Origin: Candidatus Gastranaerophilales bacterium
GTDB lineage: Bacteria > Cyanobacteriota > Vampirovibrionia > Gastranaerophilales > Gastranaerophilaceae
DNA: 64,000 nt
Direction of reading: 5' to 3'
NCBI GenBank assembly: GCA_947625305.1
Contig: CANQNW010000004.1
Coordinates: 62,001 to 126,000 of the forward strand
Part shown: positions 1 to 8,733 of the stretch, one piece after another
How the letters are laid out: each line of letters opens with the position of its first letter
Numbering within the stretch: the first letter of the stretch is position 1
The notes under the pieces: model-generated
Told to the model about the DNA's origin: nothing
What the model saw: the letters and a program-made list of their open reading frames with translations, nothing else
Database searches by the model: none
Translations under genes and position numbers: made by a program

Positions 1-605
1 ATGACCCCTGTAATTACAGCGCAAACTGTACCTGCAACAGCGCCTTCCACTGTTTTTTTAGGGCTGATTACAGGAGATAGCTGATGTTTACCGTATCTTA
101 CACCAAAAAAGTATGCGGCAATATCCGTCACCATAATAACAAAAAACAGCATTAAAAGGAAATAAAGTCCCTGCGAGAATTTTAATCCGAATAAAGAAAC
201 TTCAGGTCCGATATGTCTTATTGTATAAACATGGCAAGGCAGCCAAGCAATTAAAAAACCTAATATCGTAGTAGCGACATTTGCAATGTAGGGCTGCCGC
301 CCCCGAAATAATACCGCCAGAAATGACCCTATTGTACCTGCTATAAGCACAAGCGGTATCAATTTATCATACCCGCTGGCTGTTACAAGTATCATAATTA
401 CTGATGTTATAAATATAACTTTAAAAAAGGGCAAAAACCCCTTATGTCTCAATATATCGGTATATTCCTTGCTTGCGGTGATTATAAAAATAAGCAATAA
501 AGCCAGCAAAAACTTTCCGCCCGCAAGAATACACCCAAAAACCAAGGAGGCTACAATAAATCCCGTAATTAATCTGTTTTTTAATAAATTATTAAGTACA
601 GCCAC
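1..605 (-). CDS. cdsA: Phosphatidate cytidylyltransferase, 3' end cut by window edge
   Basis: Makes CDP-diacylglycerol from phosphatidate and CTP at the inner membrane, the branch point of phospholipid synthesis. I translated the minus strand from a GTG at 605-603, which overlaps the frr stop (TAGTG). About 201 codons are open without a stop. The protein is strongly hydrophobic with several membrane segments, and near the cut end it carries the family signature SPKKTVEG around residues 184-191, preceded by the usual DIAAYFFG segment. The order pyrH-frr-cdsA is common in bacteria and supports the call. The last third of the protein lies outside the window. The GTG start is inferred from coupling to frr; a weak GAGG lies about 12 bases upstream. 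Confidence 0.9.
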   Translation of the reverse strand, partial: MAVLNNLLKNRLITGFIVASLVFGCILAGGKFLLALLLIFIITASKEYTDILRHKGFLPFFKVIFITSVIMILVTASGYDKLIPLVLIAGTIGSFLAVLFRGRQPYIANVATTILGFLIAWLPCHVYTIRHIGPEVSLFGLKFSQGLYFLLMLFFVIMVTDIAAYFFGVRYGKHQLSPVISPKKTVEGAVAGTVCAVITGV

Positions 606-1165
606 TATACGGTTAAGACCTCTTTTTCTTTTTCCGCAGAAACATCATCTGCTATTTTAATATATTTATCGGTTAATTTTTGGATTTTATCCTGATTATC
701 TTTTACCATATCTTCAGAAAGATTTTCCGATTTTTCAAGTTTTTTCAGTTCATCAGCCAAATCTCTTCTGATATTTCTTATAGCTACTTTAGAATCTTCA
801 CAAACTTTTTTAACGTCCTTGCAGATTTCTTTTCTTTTATCCGCTGTTAAAGGCGGAAAAGCAAGGCGGACAACAATACCGTCAGAATTCGGATTAATTC
901 CCAAATCTGCTTTAACAAGCGCTTTTTCAACATCTTTTAGTATTGTTTTATCATAAGGAGCAATAACAAGAGTTGTTCCATCCTGCACACTTACCTGTGA
1001 TAATTGTCTTAACGGGGTGGGCGCTCCGTAATATTCAACCAAAACTTTATCTAAAATCATAGGATTTGCTCTGCCCGTACGGATAGATGCAAATTCCTTT
1101 TTCATTTGCGCTATTGTTTTTTCCATTTTTTCTGTTCCCGAAGAAAACATTGAATCCAATGTCAT
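605..1165 (-). CDS. frr: Ribosome recycling factor
   Basis: Splits post-termination ribosomes together with EF-G. The 186-residue protein has the normal family length and the conserved block IRTGRANPMILDKV near residues 28-41, followed by the YYGAPTPL motif. The C-terminal half is the long charged helix typical of RRF. The ATG at 1165 is one base after the pyrH stop, and a strong AGGAGG lies within the last pyrH codons, so translation of the two genes is likely coupled. The stop codon overlaps the predicted GTG start of cdsA. Confidence 0.97.
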   Translation of the reverse strand: MTLDSMFSSGTEKMEKTIAQMKKEFASIRTGRANPMILDKVLVEYYGAPTPLRQLSQVSVQDGTTLVIAPYDKTILKDVEKALVKADLGINPNSDGIVVRLAFPPLTADKRKEICKDVKKVCEDSKVAIRNIRRDLADELKKLEKSENLSEDMVKDNQDKIQKLTDKYIKIADDVSAEKEKEVLTV

Positions 1166-1166
1166 A

Positions 1167-1892
1167 TTAACCTCCTACATATGTTCCTATATTTTTACCT
1201 TTTAATATTTTAATAATGCTGCCTTTTGCGGCAAAATCAAATACCACAATGGGTATAGAATTTTGTTTACATAGGGCGCAAGATGCAGTATCCATAACTT
1301 TTAACCCTTTTACAATGATATCATCGTATGTGATATTACTGTATTTTTTAGCATTCGGGTTAGTCCTCGGGTCATCGGAGTATACTCCGTCCACTCCGTT
1401 TTTAGCCATCAGCATAGCCTCAGCCCCTATTTCAGATGCTCTTAAGGCTGCGGCGGTATCTGTTGTAAAAAACGGATTTCCTGTTCCTGCCGCAAATATA
1501 ACTACTCTTTCTTTTTCCAAATGTCTTATTGCTTTAAATCTTATATACGGCTCTGCTATTTTATTCATATCTATTGCGCTTTGAACCCTGCAGGGGACAT
1601 CGATTTTTCTCAATGCGCTTTGAAGTGCTAAAGCATTCATAACGGTTGCAAGCATTCCTATATAATCGCCCGTAGCCTGATCCATTCCGTATTTAGCTGA
1701 ATTTTTTACACCTCTGAATATATTTCCCCCTCCGACAACAATAGCAATTTGAGCACCTGTTTTATATGCCTCTTTAACTTCATTAGCTATCATTTCCAAA
1801 GGACTTTGGTCTATTCCGAATTCCTGTTTCCCAAGTAATGCCTCACCGCTAAGTTTCAGCAGAATTCTTTTATATTTTAATTGCTCTCCCAT
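1167..1892 (-). CDS. pyrH: Uridylate kinase
   Basis: Phosphorylates UMP to UDP (amino-acid-kinase fold), feeding pyrimidine nucleotides to RNA and sugar metabolism. The protein is 241 residues, the normal family length. It begins with KRILLKLSGEAL at residues 8-19, has the glycine-rich VVGGGNIFRG loop near residue 52, and has the TGNPFFTTDTAAALRA block near residue 137. It is first in the pyrH-frr-cdsA operon and has a candidate promoter 37-67 bases upstream. Confidence 0.97.
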   Translation of the reverse strand: MGEQLKYKRILLKLSGEALLGKQEFGIDQSPLEMIANEVKEAYKTGAQIAIVVGGGNIFRGVKNSAKYGMDQATGDYIGMLATVMNALALQSALRKIDVPCRVQSAIDMNKIAEPYIRFKAIRHLEKERVVIFAAGTGNPFFTTDTAAALRASEIGAEAMLMAKNGVDGVYSDDPRTNPNAKKYSNITYDDIIVKGLKVMDTASCALCKQNSIPIVVFDFAAKGSIIKILKGKNIGTYVGG

Positions 1893-1928
1893 ATAAACCC
1901 TATTCGTAAATCTGATAAATATAAGTTT

Positions 1929-1959
1929 ATTATATCTTAAATTGCATATATTTGTTCAA
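1929..1959 (-). promoter_or_regulatory. Candidate sigma70-type promoter for pyrH-frr-cdsA
   Basis: On the minus strand, TTGAAC (1959-1954) and TATAAT (1934-1929) are separated by 19 bases, about 37 bases before the pyrH ATG. The -10 is a perfect consensus; the spacer is slightly long. This is by-eye motif matching in AT-rich DNA. Confidence 0.45.
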
Positions 1960-1960
1960 A

Positions 1961-1978
1961 AATTACAAAATTGTAATT
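1961..1978 (-). terminator. Possible weak intrinsic terminator after the MATE gene
   Basis: A perfect AT-rich palindrome (AATTACAA-AA-TTGTAATT) overlaps the stop of the MATE gene. On the minus strand it is followed by a short T run. The stem is only 8 bp and AT-rich, so termination strength is doubtful. It lies between the long serS operon and the pyrH promoter, where a terminator would be expected. Confidence 0.35.
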
Positions 1979-3317
1979 ATTTTTGACAAATTTTGTTATA
2001 TTTGTATCTTGCAACTGAGGCCTGAACCATTCCCATTACGCACAAGGAAACGGCAAGAGCAAACCAATACCCCCGAAGTGACATATGATATCTTCCGACA
2101 AGCACCAGAGCAACGGGAAAACCTGCCATCCAATATCCTATTAATACCGAATTAGATACAACTTTAGTTAATTTAAATCCTTTTAAAATACCGCCCGATA
2201 CAACCTGAAACCCGTCAAATACTTGATACATTGCAGCTATAGATATAATCGGCAGTGCAATTTTTATTACTTCCGTATTACTCGTAAACAGGCTTATTAT
2301 CTGTCTTGGGAAAAGCGCCAATATTATTCCTGCTAATGCCATAATACCCACACCCATTATCATGCCCGCAATCGAATAATTCTTTATTTCTAATTTATTG
2401 CAAGCTCCGTAATAATATCCTATTTTAACTGAGAGTGCGGTTGCTATTGATAATGGCAGCATAAATGTTGCTGAAGATATTGTTGTTATTATATTATGAG
2501 TTGCCGCAAGCAAGCCTGATTCTCTTCCGACAAAAATTGTTATAATATTGAATGCTAAAAATTCAAGTAAAAGCCCAAAGCCTATAGGTATACCGATTTT
2601 TATCATTTGTTTTATATAACCGTAATCCGTTTTAGCTTTTAAATTTAATATTTTAATAACATATAAAAGCATTACAAGCCCCATTATCATACGGACTAAA
2701 GTTGTTGCTATTGCAGCACCTTTTACACCCATAGAAGGGATAGGCCCAAACCCGAATACAAAAACCACATCAAAAATTAAATTTAATACAACAGAATACA
2801 ATAAAAGCATATTGGGAAATTTTACTATTTCATGTGCCTGAAGAAATTGTTTTATTCCCTCAAACATATACATTCCTATTATTGAAAATGAAACTATTGA
2901 AATATACTGTTTTATATAAGGCACAAGATGTTCTTCAAATCCGCCGAAATCAATTAAATATTTTGAAAAATAGCTCAAAGCCGTAAACACTATGGCAAGT
3001 ATAAATGCAAAAAATAAACTTGCAGGAAGATTTTGTTTTGTCGGTTTTCTCTCACCTCTCATATTTGCCAGAATAACGGATATTGAAAACAAAATACCGA
3101 GCCCGAAAATAAATATGGTAAAAAAAACAGAATTCGCAATAGTTATCGCTGCAAGTGCATTAATATCATATTTTGCAACAACTAAAATATCCGTCGCTCC
3201 TATTAAAGTATGTCCTAAATTCCCTATCAATATAGGAAATGCAAGAACAAGCAGTTCCGTAAAATAATGTTTATATCGGCTTAAAAGACTTTTTGTATCA
3301 GCAATTTGACTGTTCAT
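1977..3317 (-). CDS. MATE-family multidrug/sodium antiporter
   Basis: Predicted inner-membrane exporter of the MATE (NorM/DinF) family, which pumps organic cations or drugs in exchange for Na+ or H+. The 446-residue protein is almost entirely hydrophobic with about 12 membrane segments. It has the N-terminal LAFPILIGNLGHTLIGATDI segment near residues 31-50 and a matching second half, as expected from the duplicated MATE fold. Its ATG lies 20 bases inside the 3' end of the radical SAM gene in another frame, so it is translationally coupled as the last gene of the serS operon. The substrate cannot be told; export of a product made by the upstream radical SAM enzyme is only a guess. Confidence 0.9.
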   Translation of the reverse strand: MNSQIADTKSLLSRYKHYFTELLVLAFPILIGNLGHTLIGATDILVVAKYDINALAAITIANSVFFTIFIFGLGILFSISVILANMRGERKPTKQNLPASLFFAFILAIVFTALSYFSKYLIDFGGFEEHLVPYIKQYISIVSFSIIGMYMFEGIKQFLQAHEIVKFPNMLLLYSVVLNLIFDVVFVFGFGPIPSMGVKGAAIATTLVRMIMGLVMLLYVIKILNLKAKTDYGYIKQMIKIGIPIGFGLLLEFLAFNIITIFVGRESGLLAATHNIITTISSATFMLPLSIATALSVKIGYYYGACNKLEIKNYSIAGMIMGVGIMALAGIILALFPRQIISLFTSNTEVIKIALPIISIAAMYQVFDGFQVVSGGILKGFKLTKVVSNSVLIGYWMAGFPVALVLVGRYHMSLRGYWFALAVSLCVMGMVQASVARYKYNKICQK

Positions 3318-4347
3318 TTTCTCTTAATTTTTTATATTCTTCTTTATGAATACGCATGTCATTAGCCCTGTCATAGAACTCTACAAATTTCATATTGAGT
3401 TCCTTTGTTTTATTGTCGGCATACTCAAGCAATTCATAGATATAATCGGGGATTTTAAACTTGTTATTTATATACCACCCGCCTTCTACATCAAGAACGA
3501 CACTTTTTATTCCCGCTTTAACCGTTAAATCAAAGAATTTATCAATTTCTTCTTTATTATCATTATAAGGAGGATAAATAATATACTTAGTTTTCACTTT
3601 GTATTTATTTTCTGTTTGAGCCTGTGCATATTTCGCAAGATTTTCCCAAACTTTATTAAAATGATTTACTCTTTTAATATTTTCGTATGTTTCGGGAGTG
3701 CCCGAATCCACGGAAACAACAACAATAAGTTTTCCTTCACTTACCCCTCTTTCAATAGCTTGAGAATATTTAACTCCTGATGAATGAACACGGATATTAT
3801 CACATCCGCAGTCTAAAAGCATATTTACCATTGGTTCAAACTCGGGTAATAATGCAGGTTCTCCTCCTCCAAAGCCTATTTCGCCTCCGCCTCTGATTTT
3901 CCCCATATCAGCAAGTTTTTTTATAACGGGAAACATATTATAATTTTTTCTCGCATTAAAGAAATCAGACTGTTCATTTGTAAAACAGTATTTACACTTG
4001 CAGTTACACTGTGTCCAATGATTAAAAACCATATAATTTATATAATCTTCATCATCCCATTCTCTTTCCTTAAGGAAAAAACAGCCTTTGCATCTGTCCA
4101 GAATTATTCCTTTTTTATTAAGTTCACGCATTTTGCGCTTTTCTTTAAAAAACTTATCCCAATTAATCATCTCACCTTTATAATTATCAATTAAAATCTG
4201 CCTGCCTCCGCCTTCATGGCAGTTAAAACAGCACATTTTAATGTCTTCATAATCAACATTAAATCCGTGCTGAATATACTCACAGCTTACATATCTGTTT
4301 GATAAATTTTCATTCTTTTTAAAAAGTGATTTGATTTTTTCAAACAT
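3298..4347 (-). CDS. Radical SAM protein with an N-terminal SPASM-like cysteine region
   Basis: Radical S-adenosylmethionine enzyme of unknown substrate, 349 residues. The 4Fe-4S motif CX3CX2C is Cys114, Cys118 and Cys121, followed by a glycine-rich GFGGGEP segment that normally contacts SAM. Before this core, the first 90 residues carry Cys22, Cys39, Cys40, Cys43, Cys86 and Cys89, with a Y-K-G-E-M-I-x-W-D stretch between them. That pattern resembles an auxiliary-cluster (SPASM-type) domain, which usually sits after the core. The gene is separated by 10 bases from dapL and overlaps the MATE exporter. Anaerobic peptide or small-molecule modification is possible, but nothing here identifies a substrate. 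Confidence 0.85.
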   Translation of the reverse strand: MFEKIKSLFKKNENLSNRYVSCEYIQHGFNVDYEDIKMCCFNCHEGGGRQILIDNYKGEMINWDKFFKEKRKMRELNKKGIILDRCKGCFFLKEREWDDEDYINYMVFNHWTQCNCKCKYCFTNEQSDFFNARKNYNMFPVIKKLADMGKIRGGGEIGFGGGEPALLPEFEPMVNMLLDCGCDNIRVHSSGVKYSQAIERGVSEGKLIVVVSVDSGTPETYENIKRVNHFNKVWENLAKYAQAQTENKYKVKTKYIIYPPYNDNKEEIDKFFDLTVKAGIKSVVLDVEGGWYINNKFKIPDYIYELLEYADNKTKELNMKFVEFYDRANDMRIHKEEYKKLRENEQSNC

Positions 4348-4357
4348 AAATTGCCTC

Positions 4358-5605
4358 TTAATTATTAAAATAGAATTTATCTTCTTTTAATCTTCTTATA
4401 ACTTCATGCATTTGAGTTTCTTCCGCAACAATAGACATCCTAAACCAGCCCTCGCCGTTGTTGCCGAAACCGTTTCCGGGGACAAGAACTATACCTGAAG
4501 TTTTTAATACGTCATCCGTAAATTCTTTAGATGATTTATATCTTGGCGGAACTGGCAGCCATAAATAGAAGGTAGCCTTTGGCGGATTTATTTTATCCAT
4601 TGGCCAGCCGAGTTCTTTAAACCCGTCTACTATAATTTTTTGCTTTCTTTCAAATCTTTTATTGGCTTCCACTATATATTCATCGCCTTCTTGAGAATTT
4701 AATATATCCGATGCGGCTTTTTGTATAGGTTTATATATGCCTGTATCAATTGTAGATTTAAGTTTACCAAGTATTCCGACGGCATCAGAATTACCGCAAA
4801 CCCAGCCTATTCTCCATCCTGTCATTGAATATGGTTTTGAAAAACTGTAAAATTCAACTGCAACATCTTTTGCACCTTCAATTTCAAATACACTGTGTGC
4901 TTTTGGTGCGCCTTCAAAAGTTAAATCTATATATGCCGCATCCGAAATTAAAAGAATATGATGTTTTCTGCAAAAATTAACGGCTTTTTGAAGATATTCT
5001 TTTGTACATATTGCACCTAACGGGTTATTAGGATAATTTATAACCAAAGCCTTAACTTTATTTTTATTAAACCCGTCTTTTTCCAAATTATTCATTGCTT
5101 CATCAAAGTCAGGCATGTAGTTATTCTCGGGAGTTAAAGGAATTCCGTAACCAAACCCGCCTGAAACTTTTACCATTTCTTTATATGACGCATACCCTGG
5201 GTCAGGGATTAAGACTATATCTTTATTTTTAATATCGGTTGAAGGATTTATCAAGGCTCTAATCATATTGGCAATACCTTCTTTTGAACCGATTAAAGCG
5301 CAAATTTCAGATTTTGAATCAAAATCAATGCCCGTACGTTTTTTCATATTTTTTGCTATTTCTTCAAGCAGATAAGTTTCACCTTTAACCAGAGTATATG
5401 TGTGCATACCTTCTGTTTGAGCATATTCTATAATTTTATTCGTAACCAGCTCTGGCGGTCTTTCAACAGGCGCACCCATTGCAAGTGAAATCGGAGCTCT
5501 TCCTTTTGCGGTTAATTCAGGCGCCAGCTTTGCCGTATCCATTTTTATTTGAATCATTATATATGTTTCTAAAGATTGTACATAATCGTTAAATATTTCT
5601 TTCAT
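4358..5605 (-). CDS. dapL: Class I/II aminotransferase, probably LL-diaminopimelate aminotransferase
   Basis: Predicted PLP enzyme converting tetrahydrodipicolinate to LL-diaminopimelate, a short route to lysine and peptidoglycan DAP. It contains GSKEGIA at residues 106-112, PDPGYASY, the YPNNPLGA segment, the SDAAY PLP-ring contact and the PLP lysine in SFSKPYSMTGWRIGW (Lys257). The GSKEGIA and PDPGY blocks are typical of DapL rather than of aspartate aminotransferase. I place the start at the ATG at 5605, which has a GGAG seven bases upstream; the longer frame reaching 5650 runs into folE2. The window also has lysA (50791-52119), consistent with DAP/lysine synthesis. An alanine or aromatic aminotransferase cannot be excluded. 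Confidence 0.8.
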   Translation of the reverse strand: MKEIFNDYVQSLETYIMIQIKMDTAKLAPELTAKGRAPISLAMGAPVERPPELVTNKIIEYAQTEGMHTYTLVKGETYLLEEIAKNMKKRTGIDFDSKSEICALIGSKEGIANMIRALINPSTDIKNKDIVLIPDPGYASYKEMVKVSGGFGYGIPLTPENNYMPDFDEAMNNLEKDGFNKNKVKALVINYPNNPLGAICTKEYLQKAVNFCRKHHILLISDAAYIDLTFEGAPKAHSVFEIEGAKDVAVEFYSFSKPYSMTGWRIGWVCGNSDAVGILGKLKSTIDTGIYKPIQKAASDILNSQEGDEYIVEANKRFERKQKIIVDGFKELGWPMDKINPPKATFYLWLPVPPRYKSSKEFTDDVLKTSGIVLVPGNGFGNNGEGWFRMSIVAEETQMHEVIRRLKEDKFYFNN

Positions 5606-5618
5606 ATCTGTCTCCAAT

Positions 5619-6410
5619 TTACTTATGTTCCGACTGCCAAGCCCACGCATTATGATTATGAATGCTTTCTTGGGCTTCTACTTCAGCTTCATAGAATTTT
5701 ACTTTATCGTCATTTCTTAAAAAGCTTATCACATCTCTTAATACATCCTCCACAAATTTAGGATTTTCGTATGCGGATTCGGTTACATACTTTTCATCAC
5801 ACCTTTTTAATATTGAGTATACAGGGCTTGACCCGCATTTTTCAATTTTTTCCACTAAATCTTCAATCCAAATAATATCATTTTCATCATAACTGACTTT
5901 AACTTTAACCATTGTCCTTTGATTATGCGCAGAATACTTGGATATTTCTTTTGAGCAGGGGCAAAGTGTTGTAACGGGAACTTTTACACCTAATATAAAT
6001 TTATAATCCTCCCCCGTTAAATCCCCTTGAAACGAGCAGTCATACCCTACAGGAAATTCCATCTCGCTAACCGGTGCTTTTTTATTAATGAAATACTTAA
6101 ATTCAAACTTAACATGCGCACTTTGCGAATTTAACTTTTCTTTAACATCTATTAAAAGTCCCTTTATATCAACTCCCAAGAGATTTCTGTTTGAATAATC
6201 ACTTAATATTTCAATAAAACGTGACATATGAGTGCCTCTATAATCATGAGGCAAGGTAACACTTAATCTGGCTTTAGCAGATACAACCTGACTTTGAGCA
6301 TTTTTACGTTCAATAATAAGAGGAACTTCAACACCGTTTACTCCGACTTTTTGAATATCTATCCCTCTTATATCACTTTGATTTTGTATATCTTTTAATT
6401 CGCTATTCAT
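5619..6410 (-). CDS. folE2: GTP cyclohydrolase FolE2 (type IB)
   Basis: Catalyses GTP to 7,8-dihydroneopterin triphosphate, the first step of folate and queuosine-type pathways, with metal flexibility compared with FolE. The 263-residue protein has the FolE2 hallmarks PHDYRGTHMSRF near residue 58 and the CPCSKEIS metal-ligand segment near residue 150, followed by HNQR. The start is the ATG at 6410, which overlaps the end of the upstream 113-aa gene by 8 bases; an upstream in-frame ATG would run deep into that gene. FolE2 is often used under zinc limitation, but no Zur site is evident. Confidence 0.93.
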   Translation of the reverse strand: MNSELKDIQNQSDIRGIDIQKVGVNGVEVPLIIERKNAQSQVVSAKARLSVTLPHDYRGTHMSRFIEILSDYSNRNLLGVDIKGLLIDVKEKLNSQSAHVKFEFKYFINKKAPVSEMEFPVGYDCSFQGDLTGEDYKFILGVKVPVTTLCPCSKEISKYSAHNQRTMVKVKVSYDENDIIWIEDLVEKIEKCGSSPVYSILKRCDEKYVTESAYENPKFVEDVLRDVISFLRNDDKVKFYEAEVEAQESIHNHNAWAWQSEHK

Positions 6411-6744
6411 GCTCTTCTTGTTCCAAAGACTCCATATCATTGCTTTCCATTGCAAGAAGAAGTTTTAGCGCTGCAATTCTTTGTGTTTTAGGTGATGAAG
6501 CCCTTAACAGTTCAATAGCCCTAAGCATAACAGGATCAGAATCGTACCAGCGGTTTCCTTTTCCGCTGAATTTTTTTGTTATTTCATAAATTCTTTCAAT
6601 TACATCCTGTGCTACTTGTTCCTGCAAAGAAATTATAAAATCAGCAGCGGCTGTTTTTGTATCATCCGTCTGCAATTTTAATAATTCAAGCGCTTCTTTT
6701 AGTATGGGGTCGTTATCGTACCATCTTCTAAAACCTTCAGGCAT
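6403..6744 (-). CDS. Small protein with two internal repeats, unknown function
   Basis: I do not recognise the family. The 113-residue protein is a duplication: RRWYDNDPILKEALELLK at residues 6-23 and NRWYDSDPVMLRAIELLR at residues 64-81 align well, and each is followed by a helical segment rich in Ala and Thr. No signal peptide, membrane segment or metal motif is visible. It begins directly after the tmk stop (TAAATG) and its end overlaps folE2, so it is firmly embedded in the operon and almost certainly translated. Similarity to helical repeat proteins such as HEAT or TPR is possible but not demonstrable by eye. Confidence 0.8.
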   Translation of the reverse strand: MPEGFRRWYDNDPILKEALELLKLQTDDTKTAAADFIISLQEQVAQDVIERIYEITKKFSGKGNRWYDSDPVMLRAIELLRASSPKTQRIAALKLLLAMESNDMESLEQEEHE

Positions 6745-7374
6745 TTATTCTCCTAACTTTTCTTGTATTAATTTTATTATAATATTTTTTGAGTCATCAA
6801 ATACTTTTTCTATGGAATTATTTGCATTTATTAATTTTATCCTTTCGGGATTTTCCTTTTGAAGTTCAAGGTAACCGTTTCTAACCTTTTTATGAAACTC
6901 AATTCCTGCTGATTCCATTCTGTCTTTTTCGTTTCCTACACGATTTTGTGCAGTTTCAGTCGAAACATCATAAAGAAGTGTCAAATCAGGCTCAAGTCCA
7001 TTTACCGCAATTTTATTTAAATCCTTTAACAGCTTTATATCCTGACCTCTGCCATAACCTTGATATGCAACTGTAGAATCCGTATGACGGTCGCATAATA
7101 CTATTTTACCTTCTTTTATTTCAGGTTTAATAAATGTTTCAACGTGCTGCGCTCTATCTGCCAAAAATAAGAACATTTCGCATTTATCAGCAACCTTTCC
7201 TTCATAGTGAAGAAGTATTTCTCTTATTTTTCGCCCTAGTTCAAGCGCCCCCGGTTCTCTTGTTACAACAACATCATAACCTTTTTCTTCCAAAAATGTT
7301 TTAATCAGGTTCAACTGAGTAGTTTTTCCCGAGCCGTCTGCACCTTCAAAAGTTATAAATAAACCCTTTTGCAT
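6745..7374 (-). CDS. tmk: Thymidylate kinase
   Basis: Phosphorylates dTMP to dTDP. The 209-residue protein has the P-loop GADGSGKTTQ at residues 10-19, the TREPG motif near residue 39 and the DRHTDSTVAYQGYGRG substrate/LID region near residues 94-109. Length and motif order are standard. It lies one base downstream of serS and immediately upstream of the 113-aa repeat protein in the same operon. Confidence 0.97.
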   Translation of the reverse strand: MQKGLFITFEGADGSGKTTQLNLIKTFLEEKGYDVVVTREPGALELGRKIREILLHYEGKVADKCEMFLFLADRAQHVETFIKPEIKEGKIVLCDRHTDSTVAYQGYGRGQDIKLLKDLNKIAVNGLEPDLTLLYDVSTETAQNRVGNEKDRMESAGIEFHKKVRNGYLELQKENPERIKLINANNSIEKVFDDSKNIIIKLIQEKLGE

Positions 7375-7375
7375 A

Positions 7376-8641
7376 TTATAAGATATCCCAGCCCGTGTAT
7401 TTTCTTAAAACTTTCGGAATTGTAACCGAACCGTCTTCATTTTGGAAGTTTTCCAAAATGGCTGCAAATGTTCTTCCGACCGCCAAGCCTGACCCGTTTA
7501 ATGTATGAACAAAAACAGGTTTGCCTGTTTCTTTTGAACGGTATCTTATATTTGCTCTTCTTGCTTGGAAATCACCGAAGTTTGAACAGCTTGATATTTC
7601 TTTATAGGTACCATAAGAAGGGAGCCAAACTTCTAAGTCGTAACATTTCCTTGCTGAAAATCCTATATCGCCCGTGGAAAGAGCAACTCTTCTATATGGA
7701 AGTTCCAATAATTCAAGTATTCTTTCCGCATTTCTTGTAAGTTTTTCGTGTTCTTCAACACTTGTTTCAGGTGTAGTAAGTTTAACAAGTTCAACTTTAT
7801 TAAACTGATGCTGGCGGATTAACCCTCTTGTATCTTTACCTGCCGAGCCAGCTTCTCTTCTAAAGCATGGGGTATATGCAGTCATATACTTAGGAAGGTC
7901 ATCTTCATTTAGTATTTCGCCCGAATATATATTTGTAACAGGCACCTCAGCCGTTGGAATTAAATATAAATCTTCATTTTCGCACTTATACATATCCTGA
8001 GCAAATTTAGGCAATTGTCCCGTTCCTGTCATTGCTGCGGCATTTACCATAACAGGCGGTAAAATTTCTTCATACCCGTGTTCTTGTGTATGTGTATCAA
8101 GGAAAAAATTTATAATTGCTCTTTCTAATTGAGCGCCTTTCCCTCTGTATAGTGAGAACCTTGACTGAGAGAGTTTTACACCCCTTTCAAAGTCTACAAT
8201 ATCTTTATCGGTACAAATATCCCAGTGAGCCTTTTGCTCAAAGTTTACTTTTCTTGGTTCTCCTACTCTTTTTATTTCAACATTATCCGCATCCGATGAG
8301 CCTATTGGGGTTGTTTCATCAGGTATGTTAGGAGTTGAAAGCAATAAATTTCTTTGTTCGATGTCAAGCTGCTGCTCTTGTTCTTCGAGCGACTTAATTT
8401 CCTCGCCCATTTCTTTAACTTGAGCCTGTATTTCATCGGTATTTTGCCCTTGTTTTTTCAACATACCGATTTCCTGTGACATGTTCTTTCTCTTTGCCCT
8501 TAGTTCATCAGCTTGAGTTTGTACTTTTCTTCTTTTAACATCTATTTCAAGTATTCCGTCAATTGACAGTTCCGGATTTCTTCTTTTTAAAAGTTCATTA
8601 ACCTTTTCGGGATTTTCCCTGATAATTCTTATATCAAGCAT
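7376..8641 (-). CDS. serS: Seryl-tRNA synthetase
   Basis: Class II aminoacyl-tRNA synthetase charging tRNA-Ser (and tRNA-Sec where present). The 421-residue protein starts with [14 protein letters not shown], followed by the long coiled-coil tRNA-binding arm (about residues 28-110). The catalytic core has motif 2 ([21 protein letters not shown]) and a C-terminal motif 3 near GSGLAVGRT. The ATG has a good GAGAGG upstream. It is the first gene of the minus-strand operon extending to the MATE exporter and is divergent from the formyltransferase operon across a 92-base gap. Confidence 0.97.
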   Translation of the reverse strand: MLDIRIIRENPEKVNELLKRRNPELSIDGILEIDVKRRKVQTQADELRAKRKNMSQEIGMLKKQGQNTDEIQAQVKEMGEEIKSLEEQEQQLDIEQRNLLLSTPNIPDETTPIGSSDADNVEIKRVGEPRKVNFEQKAHWDICTDKDIVDFERGVKLSQSRFSLYRGKGAQLERAIINFFLDTHTQEHGYEEILPPVMVNAAAMTGTGQLPKFAQDMYKCENEDLYLIPTAEVPVTNIYSGEILNEDDLPKYMTAYTPCFRREAGSAGKDTRGLIRQHQFNKVELVKLTTPETSVEEHEKLTRNAERILELLELPYRRVALSTGDIGFSARKCYDLEVWLPSYGTYKEISSCSNFGDFQARRANIRYRSKETGKPVFVHTLNGSGLAVGRTFAAILENFQNEDGSVTIPKVLRKYTGWDIL

Positions 8642-8733
8642 TATTTTTACCTCTCAATTCACTATTATTTTATTAAAAACAAATATAAAATAAAAGCAGT
8701 TTTTTGTTATATAATAGTTAAGAGGAATTAAGT

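Noticed and set aside
469-660. 63-codon plus-strand frame at the left end
   Set aside because: It lies antisense across the cdsA start and the frr end, which are clear genes; low-complexity shadow.
1216-1584. 122-codon plus-strand frame inside pyrH
   Set aside because: Antisense shadow; pyrH is certain on the other strand.
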